A stretch of 6,406 nucleotides of DNA from Collinsella sp. (GCA_019424965.1 JAHYYL010000054.1:1-6406); one strand, 5' to 3'. Counted from the first letter of the stretch, positions 1 through 6,227 are shown. The notes: generated by a model not told the origin, from the letters alone. Numbers and translations are program-made.

Positions 1-19
1 GGGCCGGCCGATCCGGCCC
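1..19. other. GC-rich inverted repeat at window edge
   Basis: GGGCCGG (1-7) and CCGGCCC (13-19) form a 7-bp stem around a 5-nt loop. No T-run follows on the + strand, so it is not a clear intrinsic terminator. It may be the tail of a structure belonging to a gene outside the window. Confidence 0.4.
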
Positions 20-32
20 TCAGGGTATCGGG

Positions 33-72
33 TTCCCACATTCATCCGCACATGTGCGGATGAATGTGGGAA
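33..72. repeat. Perfect 40-bp palindrome with an extra half-site
   Basis: Bases 33-52 are exactly the reverse complement of bases 53-72, with no spacer. The core word CGGATGAA occurs at 57-64, inverted at 41-48 and again in direct orientation at 78-85, 21 bp after the second copy (about two helical turns). No T-tract follows, so a terminator is unlikely. The three half-sites fit a binding site for a dimeric DNA-binding protein or a cruciform-forming element. The target gene is not visible. The palindrome lies about 65 bp upstream of the tRNA-Phe -35 box. Confidence 0.7.
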
Positions 73-113
73 GTGTTCGGATGAAGTTGATAATCAAGGC
101 CGAGGCTGTGCTC

Positions 114-164
114 AAAAACTTTTTTAAAATTCTCGGTTGACCGGAACGCGTCCTTGGTTATACT
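114..164 (+). promoter_or_regulatory. tRNA-Phe promoter with UP-like element
   Basis: The -35 box TTGACC (137-142) and -10 box TATACT (159-164) are separated by 16 bp. An A/T-rich tract (114-132) directly upstream of -35 resembles an UP element for the RNA polymerase alpha subunit, as expected for a stable-RNA gene. The predicted start is near 171, leaving about 25 nt of 5' leader before the mature tRNA. Confidence 0.8.
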
Positions 165-196
165 AATCAAGCCTTGAAACAAGGCACACCTCAAAT

Positions 197-269
<73 letters not shown>

Positions 270-282
270 CCTTGAATTGACT

Positions 283-312
283 AGGACCTCTGCAAAGGGG
301 TCCTTTTCTTTT
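283..312 (+). terminator. Intrinsic terminator of tRNA-Phe
   Basis: The stem AGGACCTC (283-290) pairs with GGGGTCCT (297-304), with one G-T pair and a 6-nt loop, and is followed by the T-rich tract ttttctttt (304-312). It starts 14 nt after the tRNA and isolates it from the gene downstream. Confidence 0.88.
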
Positions 313-452
313 ATGTGGACCCGCGGAAAATGCATCCCAGTCTTTTGCGAAAAACGGGACGCGCTTTCCGGCGCTTACTTCCGACGTGCGTGCACATCTC
401 GGCGCGCCATCTCGGGCCCGCTCAGACATTCCTCCCGCTTTTGCGCCACTTT

Positions 453-473
453 ACAGACCGTTCGGTCGTCTGT
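453..473. promoter_or_regulatory. Inverted-repeat operator candidate (TetR-type)
   Basis: GACCG (456-460) and CGGTC (463-467) form a perfect inverted repeat around TT. A second register, ACAGAC (453-458) with GTCTGT (468-473), overlaps it. The element covers the position where a -35 box would lie for the -10 hexamer at 487-492, so a bound protein would block polymerase. Sites with GACC/GGTC arms are common for TetR-family repressors, but no regulator gene is present here, so the family assignment is an inference. Confidence 0.5.
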
Positions 474-492
474 CCGCACGCGCGGGTATACT
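464..492 (+). promoter_or_regulatory. Putative promoter of the GH5-rsmI-metG operon
   Basis: A good -10 hexamer, TATACT (487-492), lies 65 nt upstream of the GH5 start. No convincing -35 box stands 16-18 bp upstream; that position is filled by the inverted repeat at 453-473. A weak -35 combined with an overlapping operator-like element suggests regulated rather than constitutive expression. Confidence 0.5.
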
Positions 493-521
493 CAAAACGA
501 TACTTTTCCTATGCAATACGA

Positions 522-538
522 TGCAGGCTCGGCCTGCA
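522..538 (+). other. Leader hairpin ahead of the GH5 ribosome-binding site
   Basis: TGCAGGC (522-528) and GCCTGCA (532-538) pair perfectly around a 3-nt loop. The hairpin sits in the predicted 5' UTR, 6 nt before the Shine-Dalgarno run at 545. It leaves the ribosome-binding site free, so mRNA stabilisation is a more natural guess than translational occlusion. Confidence 0.45.
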
Positions 539-544
539 CGATCC

Positions 545-552
545 GAAGGGGG
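545..552 (+). promoter_or_regulatory. Shine-Dalgarno of the GH5-like gene
   Basis: The run GAAGGGGG stands 5 nt before ATG 558 and only 2 nt before the in-frame GTG at 555. This favours ATG 558. The reading frame stays open further upstream to 315, but that part overlaps the promoter and has no family similarity. Confidence 0.6.
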
Positions 553-557
553 CAGTG

Positions 558-1619
558 ATGGAGAGGATACTCGGCGTTAATCTCTCTGGCTGGTTTATTC
601 CCGAGCCTTGGGTGACCCCGTCGCTATACGCGGCGACCGGTGCATCCAATGCGGCCGAGCTGCAGGAGGCCATGGGCACCGCCGCCTATAACGAGCGCAT
701 GCGCCGTCATTACGAGACGTTTGTGAGCGAGGATGATTTCCGTCGCATGGCGCAGATCGGCCTCAACGCCGTGCGCCTGCCGGTGCCTTGGTATGCCTTT
801 GGCTCACAGGAGTCCGATGCCTCCTACATCTCGGTTGTCGATTACATCGACCGCGCGATTGAGTGGGCTGCCAAGTACAACATTCGCGTGCTGCTTGACC
901 TGGCGACTGTGCCCGGTGGCCAGGGCGATTCCAACGATTCGCCCGCCACGCCGGAGGCTGTTGCCGAGTGGCATTCGTCCACTAACGGCCGCCATGTCGC
1001 ACTCGACGTGCTCGAGCGCTTGGCCGAGCGTTACGGCGAGGCCGAGAGCCTGCTGGGCATTGAGCTGCTGGATACGCCGCAGATGAGTGTCCGCAAGAGC
1101 CTCTTCACCATGACGGATGGCATTCCGGCGCACTACCTGCGCAACTTCTATCGCGACGCCTATGAGCTCGTCCGTTCGTATATGCCCGAGGATAAGATCG
1201 TCGTCTTTTCGTCTTCGGGGCATCCCAGCGAGTGGAAGCATTTTATGCGCGGCGCCAAGTACAAGAACGTCTACATGGACCTTCACCTGTACCATTACCG
1301 CGACGAGTATGCGCTCGACATCACGAGCCCTCGCGGGCTGACGACGGCGATTTCGCGTAACAAGCGCGAGCTCAAAGAAGCGATTTCGACTGGGTTCCCC
1401 GTGCTGGTGGGCGAATGGTCGGGTGCGGCGATTTTTGCCAACTCGTCGGTTACGCCCGAGGGCCGCAATGCCTACGAGCGCGTGTTCATCGCCAACCAGC
1501 TGGCTTCGTTTGCGCCGGCTGCCGGTTGGTTCTTCCAAACGTGGAAGACCGAGAAGCGCATTGCAGCATGGGACGCCCGCGCGGCGCTCGGTACGCTCGA
1601 GCGCGGCATGATTGAATAG
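558..1619 (+). CDS. Cytoplasmic GH5-like (exo-beta-1,3-glucanase-type) protein with altered active site
   Basis: This 353-aa protein resembles glycoside hydrolase family 5, subfamily-9-like exo-1,3-beta-glucanases. It keeps the N-terminal GVNLSGWF...EPWVTPSLY segment (6-24), VRLPV with R73, the DLHLY strand with H243 and Y245, the nucleophile motif VGEWS with E286, and the C-terminal WKTE (329-332). The usual IELLNEP motif reads IELLDTP (168-174), so the catalytic acid/base Glu is Thr173 and the preceding Asn is Asp172. The conserved HGAPG motif reads ATVPG (116-120), losing its His. Length fits a complete TIM-barrel domain. There is no signal peptide, membrane segment or carbohydrate-binding module, so it should be cytoplasmic. 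The start is set by the Shine-Dalgarno at 545-552. It lies 6 nt upstream of rsmI with no terminator between. Beta-glucoside hydrolysis is the family activity, but with these substitutions it may be weak, altered or absent; a sugar-binding or other role is possible. Confidence 0.85.
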   Translation: MERILGVNLSGWFIPEPWVTPSLYAATGASNAAELQEAMGTAAYNERMRRHYETFVSEDDFRRMAQIGLNAVRLPVPWYAFGSQESDASYISVVDYIDRAIEWAAKYNIRVLLDLATVPGGQGDSNDSPATPEAVAEWHSSTNGRHVALDVLERLAERYGEAESLLGIELLDTPQMSVRKSLFTMTDGIPAHYLRNFYRDAYELVRSYMPEDKIVVFSSSGHPSEWKHFMRGAKYKNVYMDLHLYHYRDEYALDITSPRGLTTAISRNKRELKEAISTGFPVLVGEWSGAAIFANSSVTPEGRNAYERVFIANQLASFAPAAGWFFQTWKTEKRIAAWDARAALGTLERGMIE

Positions 1620-1625
1620 GTTGAT

Positions 1626-2504
1626 ATGACGCAAAACAGCGCCCATACGGGCAAACTCTATGTGGTCGGCACGCCCATCGGCAACCTGGGCGACCTGTCC
1701 CCGCGCGTTGGCGAGGCGTTTGCCGCCGCCGATGCCATCTGCTGCGAGGACACGCGCGTGACGTCAAAGCTGCTGATGCACCTGGGCATTTCCAAGCCGC
1801 TTGTCCGTTGCGACGAGAATGTGATCGCTAGCCGCGCTGCCGGCCTGGTCGACCGTCTGCTGGCGGGGGAGACCCTCGCCTTTGCCTCGGACGCCGGCAT
1901 GCCGAGTGTGTCCGATCCCGGCCAGGCACTGGTCGAGGCGGCGCGTGAGGCCGATGTGCCCGTCGAAGTTATTCCCGGGCCCTCTGCTTGCGTCACGGCG
2001 CTTGTTTCGTCCGGCATTCCCTGCGAGCATTTTTTCTTCGAGGGCTTTTTGGGCCGAAAGCACGGCGACCGTGTGCGCCGTTTGCAGCGCCTTGCCGTGG
2101 TGCCCGGCGCACTCATCTTCTACGAGTCTCCACATCGCATCGTGGCGACGCTCGAGGCCGTGGCGGAGGTCTTTCCCCAGCGTGAGCTTGCCGTCTGCCG
2201 CGAACTCACCAAGCTGCACGAGGAGGTCTTGCGCGGGCCCGCTGCCCAGCTTGCCGAGGAGCTGCGTGCTCGCGGCGAGGTAAAGGGCGAGATTGCGCTG
2301 GTCATCGCGCCGCCGAGCGAGGACGAGGAGGCCGGCATCGTGCCGGTTGGCGCTGCGGCAGCGGATCCCGACGAGGCCCTGCGCGAGGATATCCGCGCCG
2401 CGCTCGAGGAGGGGGAGCCCGCCTCTGCGGTGGCCAAGCGCCTGTCTCAGAAGTATTCGCGCCGCAAGCGTGATGTCTATGCCATGGTGCTCGATATGCA
2501 ATAG
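1626..2504 (+). CDS. rsmI: 16S rRNA (cytidine1402-2'-O)-methyltransferase RsmI
   Basis: This 292-aa protein has the usual family length. In the family, RsmI uses S-adenosylmethionine to 2'-O-methylate C1402 of 16S rRNA in the ribosomal P site, tuning start-codon choice and decoding fidelity. Visible motifs in order are LYVVGTPIGNLGDLSPR (11-27), CEDTR (40-44), SDAGMPSVSDPG (88-99), IPGPSA (116-121), FEGFLGRK (138-145), FYESPHR (165-171) and RELTKLHEE. This is the tetrapyrrole-methylase-like fold. The usual AGTP is AGMP and the usual FLP is FLG, both conservative differences. The C-terminal region has a charged linker and a helical LREDIRAALEEG...SRRKRDVYAMVL segment typical of the family. Its ATG is 6 nt after the GH5 stop with only a weak AGG (1618-1620) ahead, so translational coupling to the GH5 gene is likely. 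metG follows after 69 nt. Confidence 0.96.
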   Translation: MTQNSAHTGKLYVVGTPIGNLGDLSPRVGEAFAAADAICCEDTRVTSKLLMHLGISKPLVRCDENVIASRAAGLVDRLLAGETLAFASDAGMPSVSDPGQALVEAAREADVPVEVIPGPSACVTALVSSGIPCEHFFFEGFLGRKHGDRVRRLQRLAVVPGALIFYESPHRIVATLEAVAEVFPQRELAVCRELTKLHEEVLRGPAAQLAEELRARGEVKGEIALVIAPPSEDEEAGIVPVGAAAADPDEALREDIRAALEEGEPASAVAKRLSQKYSRRKRDVYAMVLDMQ

Positions 2505-2528
2505 ATGGAGGATATCCAGCCCTTGCGC

Positions 2529-2534
2529 TAGAAT
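2529..2534 (+). promoter_or_regulatory. Possible internal -10 box ahead of metG
   Basis: TAGAAT (2529-2534) lies 39 nt before the metG start in the 69-nt gap after rsmI. No recognisable -35 box stands 16-18 bp upstream. It may give metG some independent transcription, but this is a weak call. Confidence 0.3.
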
Positions 2535-2573
2535 CATCCCCTGTATGCAACGTTTTTCTGGAGGACAAACCCC

Positions 2574-4175
2574 ATGGATCAAAGCAAGCCTTCGTTCTTT
2601 ATCACGACGCCCATCTACTACGTCAACGCCGATCCGCACCTGGGCACGGCTTATTCCACCATCATCGCCGACGTTCAGGCTCGCTATCGTCGCTCTGCCG
2701 GCTATAACGTCAAGTTCCTGACTGGCATGGACGAGCACGGCGAGAAGGTCGCCGAGGCCGCTGCCAAGCACAACATGACGCCGCAGGAGTGGACCGACAG
2801 CCAGGCTCCGCACTTCAAGGAGCTTTGGAGCAAGCTCGAGATCTCCAACGACGACTTCATTCGCACCACCGAGCCGCGCCAGCATCACGCCGTGCAGTAT
2901 CTGTGGGAGCGCATGAAGGAGTCTGGCTACCTGTATAAGGGCAGCTATGACGGCTGGTACTGCGTGCCCGACGAGACCTACTTTACCGATACGCAGGTCC
3001 AGAAGGGTGACGAAGAGTACGGTAGCGTCGGCCAGCACCTGTGCCCCGATTGCCACCGTCCGCTCGAGCGCGTGCAGGAGGAGTCCTACTTCTTTAAGCT
3101 CTCCGCCTTCCAGGACAAGCTGCTCAAGCTCTATGACGAGCACCCCGACTTTGTTGAGCCTGCGTTCCGTATGAACGAGGTGCGCAGCTTTGTCGAGGGC
3201 GGCCTCAACGACCTTTCCGTGAGCCGTACGAGCTTTGACTGGGGCATTCAGGTCCCGTTTGACGAGGGTCACGTGACCTACGTGTGGTTCGATGCGCTGC
3301 TCAACTATATGACTGCCGTCGGCTACGGTGTCGACACCGACGAGGCCCGTGCCGAGCTGGCCTATCGCTGGCCCGCGCAGTTCCATATTGTGGGTAAGGA
3401 CATCATCCGCTTCCACTGCGTCATTTGGCCCGCCATGCTCATGGCCATCGGCGAGGCCCTGCCCGAGCACGTCTTTGCCCACGGCTTCCTGACCGTGCGC
3501 AATGCCGAGACCGGTAAGGCCGAGAAGATGTCCAAGAGCCGCGGCAACGCCATCGCTCCGCAGGATGTTATCGACATGCTGGGCGTCGAGGGCTACCGCT
3601 ATTACTTTATGACCGACGTGGTCCCCGGCACCGACGGCGCCATCAGCTTCGATCGCATGGAGCAGGTCTACAACGCCGATCTGGCCAACAGCTGGGGCAA
3701 CCTCATCTCGCGCTCGCTCAACATGAGCGCAAAGTACTTTGACGGCTGCGCCCCGGCTAAACCGGCGTCTGCCGACGCGTTCGATAACCCGCTGGCAAAG
3801 ATTGCCGACGGTTTGGTCGAGCGCTACATGGCCAAGATGGACGTGCTCGATTACGGTGGAGCCAAGGATGAGGTCATGGAGCTCATCCATGCCGCCAACC
3901 ACTACATCGAGGACTCCGAGCCCTGGGCGCTTGCCAAGGACGAGGCCAAGGCTGACGAGCTGGCATTTGTGATCTACAACCTGCTCGAGGCCATCCGCAT
4001 CGCCGCCCACCTGCTGATGCCGCTCATGCCCCAGACTTCTGCCGAGGCTCTGCGTCGCCTGTCTTGCGAGGACGAGGCCGCGAGCGACGACCTCAAGGGC
4101 ATCTGCGCCTGGGGCTTGCTTGCCGGCGGTCAGCCCGTCGAGAAGGGCGACCCGCTGTTCCCGCGCCTGGGCTAA
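2574..4175 (+). CDS. metG: Methionyl-tRNA synthetase
   Basis: This 533-aa class I synthetase attaches methionine to initiator and elongator tRNA-Met in the cytoplasm. The HIGH-equivalent is HLGT (22-25) after TTPIYYVNADP, and KMSKS is at 318-322. The connective-peptide knuckle has C130, C157 and C160, but the second position of the first pair is Asp133 (motif CVPD) rather than the Cys of the common CxxC form. Anticodon-binding features include NSWGNLISR (372-380) and SEPW with P450 and W451, matching residues that read CAU in E. coli MetRS. The protein ends soon after the helical anticodon domain, so the C-terminal EMAP/Trbp-like tRNA-binding domain found in longer MetRS enzymes is absent. 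A Shine-Dalgarno GGAGG (2560-2564) stands 9 nt before ATG. It follows rsmI by 69 nt without a terminator and is closed by the terminator at 4219-4255. Confidence 0.98.
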   Translation: MDQSKPSFFITTPIYYVNADPHLGTAYSTIIADVQARYRRSAGYNVKFLTGMDEHGEKVAEAAAKHNMTPQEWTDSQAPHFKELWSKLEISNDDFIRTTEPRQHHAVQYLWERMKESGYLYKGSYDGWYCVPDETYFTDTQVQKGDEEYGSVGQHLCPDCHRPLERVQEESYFFKLSAFQDKLLKLYDEHPDFVEPAFRMNEVRSFVEGGLNDLSVSRTSFDWGIQVPFDEGHVTYVWFDALLNYMTAVGYGVDTDEARAELAYRWPAQFHIVGKDIIRFHCVIWPAMLMAIGEALPEHVFAHGFLTVRNAETGKAEKMSKSRGNAIAPQDVIDMLGVEGYRYYFMTDVVPGTDGAISFDRMEQVYNADLANSWGNLISRSLNMSAKYFDGCAPAKPASADAFDNPLAKIADGLVERYMAKMDVLDYGGAKDEVMELIHAANHYIEDSEPWALAKDEAKADELAFVIYNLLEAIRIAAHLLMPLMPQTSAEALRRLSCEDEAASDDLKGICAWGLLAGGQPVEKGDPLFPRLG

Positions 4176-4218
4176 GACGTCGCGCGAGTGCCATATCGGC
4201 AATTTGCTGTGTAACGGT

Positions 4219-4255
4219 AAGGGCATGGCCGCAACGGTCCATGCCCTTTTACTTT
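4219..4255 (+). terminator. Intrinsic terminator after metG
   Basis: AAGGGCATGG (4219-4228) pairs with CCATGCCCTT (4239-4248). Inside the loop, CCG and CGG can extend the stem, with one bulged T. The run ttttacttt (4247-4255) follows. It ends the GH5-rsmI-metG unit. Only 31 nt separate it from the rsmA ATG. Confidence 0.85.
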
Positions 4256-4274
4256 ACGATGCAGCCACCATGTT

Positions 4275-4281
4275 AAGGAGG
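4275..4281 (+). promoter_or_regulatory. Consensus Shine-Dalgarno of rsmA
   Basis: AAGGAGG stands 5 nt before ATG 4287. It matches the anti-Shine-Dalgarno fully and fixes the rsmA start. Strong initiation signals argue that the gene was under selection until recently. Confidence 0.8.
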
Positions 4282-4286
4282 CAACC

Positions 4287-5143
4287 ATGACAACTTCGCC
4301 TTTGGCAAACCCCACGGCAACTAGGGAGCTGCTAGAGGAGTTTGGCCTTGCGACCAAGCATCGCCTGGGCCAAAACTTCCTGATCGACAACCATGTGATC
4401 GAACGTATCTGTGAGCTCGCTGAGCTTGCGGGCGATGAGCGCGTGCTCGAGGTCGGCCCGGGTTGCGGCACGCTGACGTTGGCCCTGCTGCAGGAGGCGG
4501 CGTGCGTTACGTCGATTGAGGCCGATCCTGAGCTTGAGCCGGTGCTCGATGCCCACGCCGCCGACTATGCCAACTTCCGCTTTATCATGGGCGATGCGCT
4601 CAAGGTGACGAGCAGATTGAGCAGGCCGCCGGTGGTGAACCCACGGTGTTTGTCGCGAATCTGCCCTATAACGTGGCGGCGACGATCATTTTGCAATTTT
4701 TCCAGACGATGCCGGCGCTCAAGCGCGCCGTCGTCATGGTGCAAAAGGAGGTTGCCGATCGCATTGCCGCAGTGCCGGGCAACAAGACCTATGGCGGCTA
4801 TACGGCAAAGCTTGGCCTGTATGCGCAGGTAACGGGTCGCTTTGAGGTGCCGCCGCGTTGCTTTATGCCGGCGCCACACGTGGACTCGGCCGTCGTGCGT
4901 ATCGACCGTGTTGACGGTGTGGTGCCCGAAGGACTCGATCGCGAATTTGTGGCCCGCGTGATTGACGCTGCATTTGCTCAGCGTCGCAAGACCATCCGCA
5001 ATTCCATGAGCGCCAACGGCTTTGCCAAGGACGTGCTCGATGCCGCCTTTGAGGCTTGCGGTATCGCACCCACCACGCGCGCCGAGACGCTCGGCGTCGC
5101 CGACTTTGTGTGCCTGGCTCGGGAGCTTTCCCATGACGCTTAA
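4287..5143 (+). pseudogene. rsmA: rsmA/ksgA, 16S rRNA A1518/A1519 dimethyltransferase, split by an apparent frameshift
   Basis: The family N6,N6-dimethylates A1518 and A1519 in helix 45 of 16S rRNA late in 30S assembly; loss gives kasugamycin resistance. From ATG 4287 the frame encodes LGQNFLID (27-34), the SAM-binding GPGCGTLT (57-64), E78 and GDALKVT (102-108), then becomes unrelated sequence and stops at 4832. The frame one base back takes over at about 4610 with EQIEQ, then FVANLPYNV (catalytic motif IV at 4658), a continuous C-terminal domain and a stop at 5143. Adding one base after ACG (4608-4610), for example a second G, would restore a protein of about 285 aa, normal for RsmA. The second half has no start with a ribosome site, only GTG 4646. 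No slippery heptamer is visible, so programmed frameshifting is unlikely. Both halves are otherwise intact, pointing to a recent mutation or a sequencing error. tatD overlaps the 3' end. Confidence 0.88.
5121..5125 (+). promoter_or_regulatory. Shine-Dalgarno of tatD inside rsmA
   Basis: GGGAG lies 7 nt before ATG 5133, within the last codons of rsmA. It supports the start at 5133 over the longer in-frame extension from 5022, which reads through rsmA in another frame and has no TatD similarity. Confidence 0.65.
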
Positions 5144-6050
5144 TGCCGAACGCGTGACGTTTACCAAGAAAAAGAAGACGGTTGCTTGTCCCGTGCCCTT
5201 GGCACCGCTTGCCGACACACATGCGCATCTGCTTTCGTTCTGGGGCAAGGATGTGCCCGAGACACTCGTGCGTGCCAAGGCGGCAGGCATCGACCTGTTG
5301 GTGACGGTCTTCGACCCCATCGCCGACAAGCGCAGCGTGACGGACTATAGCGACTGGCTCGTGCGCGAAATTCTGCCGATGCAGGATATCCCGCAGATCA
5401 AGTATCTTGCCGGCGTGCATCCGTATGGCGCGCCGGACTATACCGACGACATTCACGCGCAGGTTGTTGCTGCGCTTGATGACCCTTTGTGTGCCGGTAT
5501 TGGCGAAATCGGTCTGGACTACCACATGGATTACGACGACGACATCACGCCGGCGCCCCACAGCGTGCAGATTGATTGCATGGCGCGCCAGCTCGAGCTT
5601 GCCGTGTGTCGTAACGTGCCGGTGGAGCTGCATCTGCGTCACGAGGACATGGACCAGGAGCGTACCTCGCACGTGGACGCCTACAACGTGCTTCGTGAGG
5701 TGGGCGTGCCCCAGGCCGGTTGTGTGCTGCACTGTTTTGGCGAGGACCGCGCCACGATGGAGCGCTTTGTGGAGCTGGGCTGCTATATCGCTTATGGTGG
5801 TGCGGCCACCTTTAAGCGCAACGACGACGTGCGCGAGGCATTTGCGGCAACCCCACTCGATCGAATTTTGTTCGAGACGGATTGCCCGTATATGGCTCCG
5901 GAGCCCATCCGCGGTCTTGAATGCGAGCCCGCAATGATCTCCATTACGGCAAACGCGCTGGTTAACGACCGTGTCGATCGCACTGGTGAGGACGCCGAAA
6001 CAATCGCGCATGCCGCTTGGGAAAATGCCTGCAAACTTTTTCAAAAATAG
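5133..6050 (+). CDS. TatD-family metal-dependent hydrolase (putative DNase)
   Basis: This 305-aa protein belongs to the TatD branch of the amidohydrolase superfamily. Studied members are cytoplasmic divalent-metal nucleases with 3'-5' exonuclease activity. The metal ligands are all visible: DTHAHL with H30 and H32, GEIGLDY with E125, ELHLRH with H167, VLHCFG with H200, and ETDCPY with D250, followed by the substrate-side segment APEPIRG. A lysine-rich N-terminal leader of about 25 residues precedes the first HxH; many TatD proteins begin only a few residues before it. There is no signal peptide. The ATG overlaps the end of rsmA by 11 bp, so the two are probably co-transcribed and translationally coupled. 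Frameshifted rsmA translation would stop at 4832 and could reduce that coupling. No terminator follows the stop; transcripts may run into tRNA-Leu. Substrate is not determinable from sequence, so no specific symbol is given. Confidence 0.93.
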   Translation: MTLNAERVTFTKKKKTVACPVPLAPLADTHAHLLSFWGKDVPETLVRAKAAGIDLLVTVFDPIADKRSVTDYSDWLVREILPMQDIPQIKYLAGVHPYGAPDYTDDIHAQVVAALDDPLCAGIGEIGLDYHMDYDDDITPAPHSVQIDCMARQLELAVCRNVPVELHLRHEDMDQERTSHVDAYNVLREVGVPQAGCVLHCFGEDRATMERFVELGCYIAYGGAATFKRNDDVREAFAATPLDRILFETDCPYMAPEPIRGLECEPAMISITANALVNDRVDRTGEDAETIAHAAWENACKLFQK

Positions 6051-6053
6051 TTC

Positions 6054-6082
6054 TTGCGTTCGCGGTGGCGCTCCGTTATTCT
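6054..6082 (+). promoter_or_regulatory. tRNA-Leu promoter
   Basis: The -35 box TTGCGT (6054-6059) and -10 box TATTCT (6077-6082) are 17 bp apart, just after the tatD stop codon. The predicted start falls at about 6089, a few bases before the mature tRNA at 6094, leaving a very short 5' leader. Confidence 0.75.
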
Positions 6083-6093
6083 AATTCCTGCAC

Positions 6094-6180
6094 GCGGGCG
6101 TGGCGGAATTGGCAGACGCGTACGGTTCAGGTCCGTATGGGGGCAACCCCATGAAGGTTCAAGTCCTTTCGCCCGCACCA
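6094..6180 (+). tRNA. tRNA-Leu (anticodon CAG)
   Basis: This is a class II tRNA of 87 nt with CCA encoded (6178-6180). The acceptor stem GCGGGCG (6094-6100) pairs perfectly with CGCCCGC (6170-6176), with discriminator A6177. The anticodon stem TACGG/CCGTA (6121-6125/6133-6137) encloses loop TTCAGGT with anticodon CAG at 6128-6130, reading CUG, a frequent leucine codon in the neighbouring genes. A long variable arm with GGGG/CCCC pairing (6139-6150 region) and T-loop TTCAAGT (6158-6164) confirm tRNA-Leu. Its last 18 nt and the terminator are repeated at 6352-6406. Confidence 0.96.
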
Positions 6181-6217
6181 TTGATTGAAAGAGCTCCCAG
6201 CAATGGGGGCTTTTTTG
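6163..6217 (+). repeat. 55-bp direct repeat, copy 1 (tRNA-Leu 3' end plus terminator)
   Basis: This copy covers the last 18 nt of tRNA-Leu (6163-6180) and the terminator through G6217. An identical copy starts 189 bp downstream. The preceding bases differ (A6162 versus C6351), so the left edge of the match is exact. A match beginning in the T-arm and running past the tRNA end resembles the core of a tRNA-targeted attachment site. Confidence 0.9.
6188..6216 (+). terminator. Intrinsic terminator of tRNA-Leu
   Basis: A stem from AAAGAGCTCCC (6188-6198) and GGGGGCTTTTT (6205-6215), with A6199-T6204 closing a GCAA tetraloop, is followed by the end of the T6 run. It begins 8 nt after the encoded CCA. 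It probably also terminates read-through from rsmA-tatD. Confidence 0.9.
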
Positions 6218-6227
6218 TTATGTGCCC

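Noticed and set aside
315..557. N-terminal extension of the GH5 protein from ATG 315
   Set aside because: The extra 81 codons start in the tRNA-Phe terminator region, contain the promoter and the inverted repeat, lack a ribosome site and show no signal peptide. The family similarity begins at MERILGVNL.
1764..4226. Very long open frame (820 codons) on the - strand across rsmI and metG
   Set aside because: It lies antisense to two clearly conserved genes. Strong G/C third-position bias removes stop codons from the complementary frame. The translation shows no recognisable domain, and its start lies just inside the metG terminator region.
4600..4620. Programmed -1 frameshifting in rsmA
   Set aside because: No X-XXY-YYZ slippery heptamer, no nearby stimulatory pseudoknot that I can recognise, and RsmA is not known to use recoding. 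A mutation or sequencing error is simpler.
5022..5132. Upstream start for the TatD protein
   Set aside because: The extension is rsmA read in another frame. ATG 5133 has a suitable ribosome site and begins just before the conserved part.
4863..6044. 393-codon - strand open frame over rsmA and tatD, and a 280-codon one over the GH5 gene (804-1646)
   Set aside because: These are antisense shadows of conserved genes with no family motifs and compositions typical of complementary frames in GC-rich DNA.
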